From positions 1-14,864 of the forward strand of contig JBCCFC010000175.1 of NCBI GenBank assembly GCA_039029935.1: DNA of 14,864 bases, read 5' to 3'. This DNA is from G039029935 sp039029935 (GTDB taxonomy: Bacteria > Chloroflexota > Anaerolineae > Caldilineales > Caldilineaceae). The position numbers and the translations under genes were made by a program. The notes beneath the pieces are model-generated. The model ran no database searches. It was not told the DNA's origin and saw only the letters and a list, made by a program, of their open reading frames with translations. Positions 1-5,482 of this stretch are shown here, one piece after another (position 1 is the stretch's first letter; every line of letters begins with the position of its first letter).

Positions 1-262
1 CCACCTTGGCCCAGCCGTTGGTGGGACGTAAGCATGAGTTAGACACCTTGTGTCATCAACTACAAGAGCCGCAACATCGTCTGGTCACGGTCACAGGCAT
101 GGGGGGGGTGGGCTATCATCTTGGCCGCTTCGACGGCGAGATGGGTTTTGCCCACCCCCCCCATGCCTGTGACCGTGACCAGACGATGTTGCGGCTCTTG
201 TAGTTGATGACACAAGGTGTCTAACTCATGCTTACGTCCCACCAACGGCTGGGCAAAGGTGG
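1..262. repeat. Near-perfect 113-bp inverted repeat with 36-bp spacer
   Basis: Positions 1-113 are the reverse complement of 150-262 with one mismatch (position 8 against 255). Each arm contains a run of eight G or C (101-108 and 155-162). The 36-base spacer is 114-149. The right arm and spacer are the natural coding sequence of the minus-strand regulator around its Walker A loop; the left arm is the same sequence flipped. The left arm reaches the edge of the window, so its full length is unknown. Such a foldback at a sequence end is typical of an amplification or assembly chimera, but a true palindromic rearrangement cannot be excluded from sequence alone. Confidence 0.95.
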
Positions 263-1106
263 GGAAGGTTGATACCACCAGTGTATCCGGATGATGGCCG
301 GACTCAATGCGTTGATAGGCTGCAACGGTTTCTGGTGATGGCGATACCCCCAACATGTCACGCAGGTCCTGCACCAATCCCTCATACTCGTTGATGGCTG
401 CTTGATACTCACCCATGCGCGCATACAGCATGATGAGTTGCCGTCGTACCTGTTCATCGACAGGATCAAGTTCAATAATATGCTTCGCATAGCCAATGCA
501 GCTTTCGTTGTCCCCTTCATGATCTGCCAATGCCATCAAGACCCGTAGTCCGTGCAGATAATGCTGTTCTAATGTTTCTTGCTGGGCAAACTGCCAATCG
601 GAAAATCGGGGCGCATCAACCAAATCCATTTCATCCAAAAAGGGCTCGTTGTAGCAGTCCACTGTCGTGATCAGTGAATCTTTCACAGTCGCCAATTGGA
701 TAAAATACGGCCCTTTGGGCAGATTCTCTGGATTGGGCAAAGAGGTGACTAGGCTTTGCAATGCAACAGCGTCCACCCAAACGGCTGGCGTTGGCTCAAA
801 GGCAACGGTCTGGCGCGTCGTTTTGATGTAGGGCTTTATCACCTTGGGCAACCGATTTAGTGTTGAACGCAGATTAGGCAGAAATCGATCATAGGGAATG
901 TCATCCCAGAGTAAATCTGCCAGTTGGATGCGTGTGTGGGGACCTGGATTGCACACCAAATAGGCCAACAACGCAGTCACTTTCTGACCGGAAAGCTTGA
1001 TGACTGGTTGGCCTGCCTGTTCAATGGTCATTTTACCCAAGAAGGAGATATGTATGGTGGGGGAGTCGGTTGTGACTACTTCTATATAGACATGCTCGCT
1101 TGACAT
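60..1106 (-). CDS. BTAD/NB-ARC (AfsR/SARP-like) transcriptional regulator, truncated by the inverted repeat
   Basis: This is probably a large signal-integrating transcription factor of the AfsR type: a DNA-binding winged helix, a bacterial transcriptional activation domain and a STAND-type NTPase. Residues about 17-100 look like the winged helix (start of the form SFLGKMTIEQAGQPV, then LSGQKVTALLAYL). Residues 105-265 are the helical BTAD region, with DPVDEQVRRQLIMLYARMGE and the ending LGVSPSPET. Residues 287-297 give the VGRKHEL linker, and GMGGVGKT at 314-321 is Walker A. From about residue 332 the frame enters the flipped repeat arm and ends after 17 unrelated residues. Family members usually continue for several hundred residues (rest of NB-ARC, then TPR), so the product as read here cannot be a complete NTPase. 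The start at 1106 precedes the conserved domain, and a GGGG stretch lies upstream at moderate distance. Family call secure; the truncation may be an artefact. Confidence 0.85.
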   Translation of the reverse strand: MSSEHVYIEVVTTDSPTIHISFLGKMTIEQAGQPVIKLSGQKVTALLAYLVCNPGPHTRIQLADLLWDDIPYDRFLPNLRSTLNRLPKVIKPYIKTTRQTVAFEPTPAVWVDAVALQSLVTSLPNPENLPKGPYFIQLATVKDSLITTVDCYNEPFLDEMDLVDAPRFSDWQFAQQETLEQHYLHGLRVLMALADHEGDNESCIGYAKHIIELDPVDEQVRRQLIMLYARMGEYQAAINEYEGLVQDLRDMLGVSPSPETVAAYQRIESGHHPDTLVVSTFPTFAQPLVGRKHELDTLCHQLQEPQHRLVTVTGMGGVGKTHLAVEAAKMIAHPPHACDRDQTMLRLL

Positions 1107-1133
1107 CGTTCGCTACTAGCCCCCTATGTAGTT

Positions 1134-1190
1134 GGTAATCGGTAGTCGGTAATCGGTAATCGGTGGTCGGTAATCGGTGTGTCGGTAGTT
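1134..1190 (+). repeat. Heptamer tandem array, consensus GGTAATC
   Basis: Eight consecutive units start every 7 bases from 1134: four GGTAATC, plus GGTAGTC, GGTGGTC, an 8-base GGTGTGTC and GGTAGTT. The array lies between two minus-strand genes, after the stop of the upstream gene and before the start of the regulator. It resembles the short tandemly repeated heptanucleotides (STRR) known from cyanobacteria. The role is unknown. Confidence 0.9.
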
Positions 1191-1214
1191 AGTACCCGTC
1201 TAGCACTTATAACT

Positions 1215-1238
1215 GACCTACCGACCTACCGATCTACT
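1215..1238 (-). repeat. Related octamer repeat in opposite orientation
   Basis: GACCTACC occurs twice in tandem (1215-1222, 1223-1230), followed by the degenerate GATCTACT. On the minus strand the unit is GGTAGGTC, close to the GGTAATC heptamer at 1134-1190 but inverted. The two arrays could pair partly as an RNA hairpin between the stop of the 222-residue gene and the start of the regulator gene. Whether this works as a terminator is not clear, as no T-run follows. Confidence 0.6.
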
Positions 1239-1244
1239 ACTCGA

Positions 1245-1913
1245 TCACCCTGGAAGCCATGGCTCACGTGGCTGATCTAACGTACATTCAATCAGGAAAT
1301 GACGATAGATGGCAATGGCAATCTGCTGAACAATGTCACTTGTCTGGTCGTCTTGCCATGATGCGTTGTTGCCCGCTAGATATTGATAGATGGCATTGCC
1401 CATATGCCCCATGATTGGGGTTATGTTGTCGGCGATGGTCCGGCCTGTCCCCCAGAGCGGAATCAATTTGTTCTCTGCATGCTCTATATATGGCTCAGGC
1501 GGGTTGGAGGTAACAGAGGTCGAGGTTGGCTCAACATCCAAGAAGAGCATCTGCACGTCACTTGTAGAAAGACTCTCCCCCGGTCTTGCCAGCCAACTAA
1601 CACCTAACACGAGTGTGGATGCACCGTCGCCCCCCGCAACTAGATGAAAATTCAGTGTGCCTACTGCAACCATCTGACTGGCGGACTGTGTGCTAAGGAC
1701 AAGCCGAACACAAGCCGCCTCACCTACCAAGCCCTCTGTCACCGCGACCAGCACTTCCCCACCGGGCGCATCTGGGTCTGACATACGGATACCAGCAACC
1801 TGCGATGTTTCATCTTCGAGCTGTTCCACCACTGTTACTTTTTTTAGATCAATCTGTAGGATAACAGGTGTTGCATGGGCAGACATGTCGTTTGTGTTGG
1901 CTTCATGGTTCAT
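1245..1913 (-). CDS. Hypothetical protein, 222 aa, family not recognised
   Basis: I do not recognise the family. There is no signal peptide and no membrane segment, so the product is probably cytoplasmic. Residues about 15-130 are rich in Val, Thr, Gly and Asp and look like beta-strands (for example GEVLVAVTEGLVGEAACVRL). A Pro/Thr/Ser-rich linker follows (about 130-142), then a likely helical C-terminal part with IADNITPIMGHMGNAIYQYL and IVQQIAIAIYRHF. The start is well supported: AGGAGA lies six bases before the ATG on the minus strand. It lies upstream of, and in the same direction as, the BTAD/NB-ARC regulator, separated by about 140 bases of heptamer repeats, so co-transcription is possible but not shown. 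The long frame, good ribosome binding site and protein-like composition make it a real gene; function is unknown. Confidence 0.75.
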   Translation of the reverse strand: MNHEANTNDMSAHATPVILQIDLKKVTVVEQLEDETSQVAGIRMSDPDAPGGEVLVAVTEGLVGEAACVRLVLSTQSASQMVAVGTLNFHLVAGGDGASTLVLGVSWLARPGESLSTSDVQMLFLDVEPTSTSVTSNPPEPYIEHAENKLIPLWGTGRTIADNITPIMGHMGNAIYQYLAGNNASWQDDQTSDIVQQIAIAIYRHFLIECTLDQPREPWLPG

Positions 1914-1919
1914 GGACTA

Positions 1920-1925
1920 TCTCCT
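1920..1925 (-). promoter_or_regulatory. Ribosome binding site of the 222-aa hypothetical gene
   Basis: AGGAGA on the minus strand, six bases before the ATG at 1913. It is the clearest Shine-Dalgarno in the left part and fixes this start. Confidence 0.75.
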
Positions 1926-2060
1926 ATTGTCTGTAAACGTTTAATTTGATTGACGCACTGTGTAAGCGGTGAATAGCATACCAAAAATTTGCCGACTTGT
2001 TAAACGGGAATTGTGGTGAATGATACAAGAATAGCGTTTTTTTGGGGTTGCAACAAAAAC

Positions 2061-2089
2061 TTCGGAGGGTTATCGGAGGATCTTCGGAG
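2061..2089 (+). repeat. 29-bp direct repeat, copy 1
   Basis: It begins TTCGGAGGGTT and continues to GGATCTTCGGAG. It matches 2146-2174 at 26 of 29 positions, offset 85 bases. Within the copy the core TCGGAG recurs three times at about 11-base spacing, roughly one helical turn. Confidence 0.85.
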
Positions 2090-2100
2090 AATCGAGTAAA

Positions 2101-2128
2101 TATCACCTATCACCTGCTACCTACCATC
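2101..2128 (-). repeat. Short heptamer array, minus-strand consensus GGTGATA
   Basis: Plus-strand units are TATCACC, TATCACC, TGCTACC and TACCATC, exactly seven bases each. On the minus strand they begin GGTGATA, related to the GGTAATC array at 1134-1190 in opposite orientation. It lies between the two 29-bp direct repeats. Confidence 0.65.
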
Positions 2129-2145
2129 TGCAATTTGCCAAAAAT

Positions 2146-2174
2146 TTCGGAGGGTTTTCCGAGGATCTTCGTAG
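2146..2174 (+). repeat. 29-bp direct repeat, copy 2
   Basis: Second copy of the TTCGGAGGGTT element, with three substitutions relative to 2061-2089. It is followed closely by the AT-rich TATACT/TATAAA stretch. Confidence 0.85.
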
Positions 2175-2257
2175 TCCTGCGATATCGTTCTGGCGTATAC
2201 TATAAATACACATAACTGATTGATACAAGAACACAAACAGGATGGGGACACACAGGT

Positions 2258-2392
2258 ATGTATATCTATTTATTTGCTGGGTTTCAAATCACGGCAGACA
2301 GGCTTGATGGCGATGAGCTATTTTCAGAGACAAGTAGTGGAACTTTCATGCGCCCCGCAGCCGTTCGCCTACTGATCTTTCTCCTATTATAG
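2258..2392 (+). CDS. Possible small ORF, 44 aa, or 5' part of a frameshifted small gene
   Basis: ATG at 2258 with GGGGA nine bases upstream opens a frame of 44 codons ending in TAG. The product starts MYIYLFAGFQITADRLDGDE and ends in a hydrophobic LLIFLLL. A second frame, open from about 2338 to a TAA at 2455-2457, reads protein-like after the first one ends (IPGKVIFEATTLFSTYDN). Together they could be a small gene split by a frameshift. No family is recognised. It precedes the NHL protein gene on the same strand by about 200 bases. This may be chance; treat it as a candidate only. Confidence 0.25.
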   Translation: MYIYLFAGFQITADRLDGDELFSETSSGTFMRPAAVRLLIFLLL

Positions 2393-2590
2393 AGATTCCC
2401 GGGAAGGTTATATTTGAGGCAACAACATTGTTCTCCACCTATGACAATATAAAGTAAACCCAAAAAAGAAGTTGGAAATAGTCCAGTAAGCACACCGTTG
2501 TTCGACCCGACCCGCACGAGGGCTTGGTTACTGGACTTTCTCTCTAAAAGCATATTCGGGCTTATCTATCTTTTCATGGAGCCATAAAAC
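2393..2590. other. Leader region of the NHL/beta-helix gene
   Basis: No gene is seen apart from the weak second frame to 2457. A perfect 10-bp inverted repeat (2480-2489 AGTCCAGTAA and 2527-2537 region TTACTGGACT) encloses about 38 bases with a GC-rich core around CGACCCGACCCGCACGAG. It could form a leader hairpin in the transcript of the gene starting at 2591. GGAG at 2578-2581, nine bases before the ATG, is the likely ribosome binding site. Confidence 0.45.
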
Positions 2591-4933
2591 ATGGTGCAGA
2601 ACTACATACAAAATCAGCTAAAAAATTGGGTTTGTACGCTAATTTTATCGCTTGCAATACTCATAAGTTTATTCATGGCCGAGCCAGTTGCTGCTGCTCA
2701 GGGCGATATTATAACCGTCGCAGGAGGCGGCACTCTGGGGGATAATAACCCCGCCACTGATGTACTCCTAGACAGGCCTTGGTCTGTGATGGTGGATGAT
2801 ACGGGTAATTGGCTCATTACACAATCGTATCAAAATGCTGTTCGTAACGTAGATACGAATGGCATGATTACAACCATAGCAGGTACTGGGACGAAAGGTG
2901 GCGGCGGCGATAATGGTGCTGCTACAAATGCACAGCTAGCGGGTCCAAGGACTGTGGCAATGGATGACAACGGTAATCGATTCATTTCTGATACGGATAA
3001 TAATCGAATCCGCAAAATAGATACGAATGGTATCATCACCACAGTTGCAGGCAATGGTGCTCACGGCTACGGTGGCGATAATGGTCCCGCTACAATCGCA
3101 CAACTCCGTTTTCCGGGCGACGTTATCGTAGATGCGGGCGGCAACCTCATTATTGCCGATATGCATAACCACCGCATCCGCAAAGTGGATACAAATGGCA
3201 TCATTACGACCATTGCGGGTACAGGCATAGCAGGCTATAGCGGTGATAATGGCCTTGCCACCGACGCACAACTGACCTATCCGCATACAATTATCTTAGA
3301 TAATGATGGCAACCTAATTATTGCTGACACCAATAACAATCGAATTCGCAAAGTGGATACCAATGGCGTGATCACAACCATTGCTGGCAATGGGACAGAT
3401 GGCTATAGCGGCGATAATGGACCCGCTATAGACGCACAACTCGGCTTTCCACACCACATTGTTTTAGATGGCAATGGCAATCTATTCATCGCTGACACCA
3501 ATAACAATCGAGTCCGTAAAGTGGATACGGACGGCATCATTTCAACTATCGTCGGTACTGGGGACGCAGGGTATAGCGGTGATAATGGACCTGCTATAGA
3601 CGCACAACTTAACTACCCAACAGGTCTGAGCATTGACAGTAGTGGCAACCTCCTCATTGCTGATTCAAATAATAATCGAGTTCGTCTGGTCAAGGGGATT
3701 GCCGTACCATCCAGCGAATTTGAAGGCGAGATTGAAACACCCATTGAATTAGATCCAATCATCGTTGACACAGACAGCGATGATGGTAGCAAAAGTTCCT
3801 GTGACGATGCTGTTGCCGAGGACTGTAGCCTACGTGGTGCCATTCAAAAAGTCAGTGATGCTGCCGAGAACAGCAATGCCGCCCACAAAGCCAATGCCAC
3901 ACAGAGTACCTATGTCATTCAATTGTCAGATACAATCACAACAGAGAAAACGATTGTCGTCTCTGGCCGCACATTGGAAATCACTGCGGATGTAACCATC
4001 CAAGGCCGCAACGATGCGGGGGGATCGATGGTTGTGGATGGGGGCAACAGTGTACGCGTCTTCACTATCAGCGACGGTGCCGCAGTCACCTTAGATGGGC
4101 TGACTGTGCAAAATGGTACGGGTGATATCCGCGCTGGTGGCATTTGGGTGAGGCAAAATGCGACGCTGTGGCTGCTGAACAGTACCGTACGCAATAATGA
4201 AGTGACTGTTGGCATCTTTGGTGGACCACAGGCGAATGGCGCAGGCATCACCAATGAAGGTGCTGGCTCTACAGTTCATGTTCGGAACAGCACGATTCAT
4301 GACAATGTAACACCACGTCGAGGTGGCGGTATCTTTAGTGGTGGTACACTGACGGTTGTCAACAGCACCATCAACGGTAACTCGGCTGGATTCACAGGTG
4401 GTGGCATCCATGTACAGGGAGGACCCACATCCATCAACCATACCACAATCAGCGATAATGTGGTTACAGCAGGCCAGGAAGATGGTGGTAGCGGTCTTTA
4501 TGTGGTTTTGGATACAGCGATAGTCGATATCCAAAACAGTATTATAGCCTATGGGGATGATGATGATATCCACTGTGTCATCGCCCAGGGTGCAAGAGTG
4601 AATGACAACGGCTATAATATGATTGAGGATGGCACTTGTCTCAGCAGCCCTACCAGTCTCAGTGGCGATCCTATGTTGGATACCTTGAATGATAACGGCG
4701 GTACAACGCTGACACATAGACTCGGCAAGGGTAGCCAAGCGGTTGATGCCATTCCAAATGGGACCAATGGATGCGGTACGCTAGGTGCTAGTGATCAACT
4801 TGGCACACCACGGCCAATGGGCAATGGCAACTGTGATATCGGTGCCATCGAAGCAACTTTTCCTACTTCCCTCCCCTGGATGGAGGAGCCCGCATTGAAA
4901 CGCTGGATATACATGCCACTGGTGTTGAAGTAA
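2591..4933 (+). CDS. Secreted NHL-repeat propeller and parallel beta-helix protein
   Basis: An exported surface or extracellular protein. Residues 1-36 form a Sec signal peptide: charged start, hydrophobic LILSLAILISLF, cleavage near VAAA-QG. Residues 42-368 hold six NHL-type units with period 56 (from unit 2), each with TIAGTG, GDNGPA, AQL, GNLIIAD, NNNRIRKVDTNG. This fits a six-bladed beta-propeller. An acidic linker leads to DCSLRGAIQ at 411-419, the usual entry to right-handed parallel beta-helices in bacterial surface proteins. Helix coils run to about 690 with repeated NSTI/GGGI motifs. Residues 695-754 resemble the choice-of-anchor-Q ending (GSQAVDAIPNG, DIGAIE). The tail KRWIYMPLVLK is probably a sorting or attachment signal. 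No enzyme signature is visible; a binding or adhesion role is inferred. It is followed in the same direction by another beta-helix protein gene. Confidence 0.9.
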   Translation: MVQNYIQNQLKNWVCTLILSLAILISLFMAEPVAAAQGDIITVAGGGTLGDNNPATDVLLDRPWSVMVDDTGNWLITQSYQNAVRNVDTNGMITTIAGTGTKGGGGDNGAATNAQLAGPRTVAMDDNGNRFISDTDNNRIRKIDTNGIITTVAGNGAHGYGGDNGPATIAQLRFPGDVIVDAGGNLIIADMHNHRIRKVDTNGIITTIAGTGIAGYSGDNGLATDAQLTYPHTIILDNDGNLIIADTNNNRIRKVDTNGVITTIAGNGTDGYSGDNGPAIDAQLGFPHHIVLDGNGNLFIADTNNNRVRKVDTDGIISTIVGTGDAGYSGDNGPAIDAQLNYPTGLSIDSSGNLLIADSNNNRVRLVKGIAVPSSEFEGEIETPIELDPIIVDTDSDDGSKSSCDDAVAEDCSLRGAIQKVSDAAENSNAAHKANATQSTYVIQLSDTITTEKTIVVSGRTLEITADVTIQGRNDAGGSMVVDGGNSVRVFTISDGAAVTLDGLTVQNGTGDIRAGGIWVRQNATLWLLNSTVRNNEVTVGIFGGPQANGAGITNEGAGSTVHVRNSTIHDNVTPRRGGGIFSGGTLTVVNSTINGNSAGFTGGGIHVQGGPTSINHTTISDNVVTAGQEDGGSGLYVVLDTAIVDIQNSIIAYGDDDDIHCVIAQGARVNDNGYNMIEDGTCLSSPTSLSGDPMLDTLNDNGGTTLTHRLGKGSQAVDAIPNGTNGCGTLGASDQLGTPRPMGNGNCDIGAIEATFPTSLPWMEEPALKRWIYMPLVLK
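2714..3712 (+). repeat. Six NHL-blade coding repeats, 168-bp period
   Basis: One diverged 159-bp unit is followed by five units of 168 bp starting near 2873, 3041, 3209, 3377 and 3545. The later units are also similar at DNA level (for example GGCTATAGCGG and GACGCACAACT recur), which points to growth by internal duplication. Confidence 0.85.
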
Positions 4934-4950
4934 TCGGTGTTGAAGTAAGG
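4921..4950 (+). repeat. 15-bp tandem duplication across the stop codon
   Basis: GGTGTTGAAGTAA occurs at 4921-4933, ending with the stop of the NHL gene, and again at 4936-4948. The period is 15 bases, so readthrough of the first TAA would add Ser-Val-Leu-Lys and stop again in frame with the same C-terminal residues. Confidence 0.95.
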
Positions 4951-4980
4951 CCATTCTACAGAATAAATGACCCATGAACA

Positions 4981-5072
4981 CTGCCCTGAAAGTAACACAT
5001 GTATCTTGTCTGCACCGAATTGGGTCTGTCACCCGATGCTCCGGCAGGATGCCTACGCAACTTTCAGGGCAG
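4981..5072. repeat. 13-bp perfect inverted repeat with 66-base loop
   Basis: CTGCCCTGAAAGT (4981-4993) is the exact reverse complement of ACTTTCAGGGCAG (5060-5072). The arms lie between the two secreted-protein genes. The long loop makes a simple terminator unlikely; it could mark a small decayed element or a long-range RNA stem. Confidence 0.7.
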
Positions 5073-5115
5073 GTGTAACGGATATACGGGTCCGTCCAGT
5101 AGATTACACCTTTTT
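5071..5115 (+). terminator. Possible terminator hairpin with T-run
   Basis: AGGTGTAA (5071-5078) pairs with TTACACCT (5104-5111), with an inner ACGGA/TCCGT pairing (5078-5082 with 5091-5095), followed by TTTTT. This is the best candidate end for the NHL gene transcript, about 140 bases past its stop. The stem is only moderately GC-rich. Confidence 0.4.
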
Positions 5116-5117
5116 CC

Positions 5118-5216
5118 TTGAAGCTGGCGATTCAGATGATCAAGGATGCCAATGCCATGCTTGTCCAGGCCGCCATGCTTGTGCAACAGGCCAGCCAGCT
5201 ATCGGTTGGCGTATAG
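5118..5216 (+). CDS. Possible micro-ORF or 3' gene remnant, 32 codons
   Basis: From a TTG at 5118 the frame reads a helical, amphipathic stretch (MIKDANAMLVQAAMLVQQAS) and stops at TAG 5214-5216. The frame is closed upstream by TAG at 5100. The segment AMLVQA is repeated with slight change. GGAGGAGG and an ATG follow directly, as at a normal gene junction, but that ATG opens only six codons. It may be the tail of a lost gene; no family is recognised. Confidence 0.2.
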   Translation: MKLAIQMIKDANAMLVQAAMLVQQASQLSVGV

Positions 5217-5482
5217 CGGAGGAGGATATGATAACAGGGGCCATATAGGTGAATCGCGTAAAGAAACTGAGCTCTTGTGAGTCATCTAATGGTTTTACAC
5301 AACAAATATAGCTATCAACGGGAACCAAAACTCATTTTTTTGACTTATAGAAGTACAGCAAATGTCGCTGACACACAGTTTTTCGTGCAAGGCGAGAGTG
5401 CATAACAGAATAACATAGATATTTGCATTGAACGTTACTGCCAAATTTTTTCTGCAATCGGGAATCAAGGAGCATACAACAC
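5217..5482. other. Intergenic region upstream of the 1381-aa gene
   Basis: No gene is seen. GGAGGAGG (5218-5225) precedes an ATG at 5228 that stops after six codons. TTGACT at 5340-5345 is a possible -35 box, but I find no good -10 at the right distance. AAGGAG at 5467-5472 is the ribosome binding site for the ATG at 5483. Confidence 0.5.

Larger units (their letters stand above)
1926..2257. other. Repeat-rich intergenic region
   Basis: No convincing gene is seen. The region separates the minus-strand 222-aa gene from plus-strand genes and so probably holds divergent promoters. It contains two 29-bp direct repeats, a heptamer array, and the 11-mer TGATACAAGAA at 2021-2031 and again at 2221-2231. 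An AT-rich stretch with TATACT and TATAAA (2196-2206) could be a plus-strand -10 element, but I see no good -35 partner. Confidence 0.6.

Noticed and set aside
6..203. Short plus-strand frame encoding part of the regulator's VGRKHEL and GMGGVG region
   Set aside because: It is the flipped arm of the inverted repeat; the frame loses homology in the spacer and is not an independent gene.
1924..2106. Minus-strand frame of 60 codons overlapping the start of the 222-aa gene's leader
   Set aside because: It overlaps the Shine-Dalgarno of the real gene and repeat sequence; composition is not convincing.
2284..2553. Minus-strand frame of 89 codons upstream of the NHL gene
   Set aside because: No ribosome site, no family likeness, and it overlaps the leader hairpin and the plus-strand candidate small gene.
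4091..4738. Antisense frame of 215 codons inside the NHL/beta-helix gene
   Set aside because: Shadow of a real gene with clear repeats and motifs in the sense frame; no protein-like features in the antisense product.
4967..5248. Plus-strand frame of 93 codons between the two exported-protein genes
   Set aside because: No ribosome site, Cys/His-rich random-looking composition, and it crosses the inverted repeats and the terminator-like hairpin.
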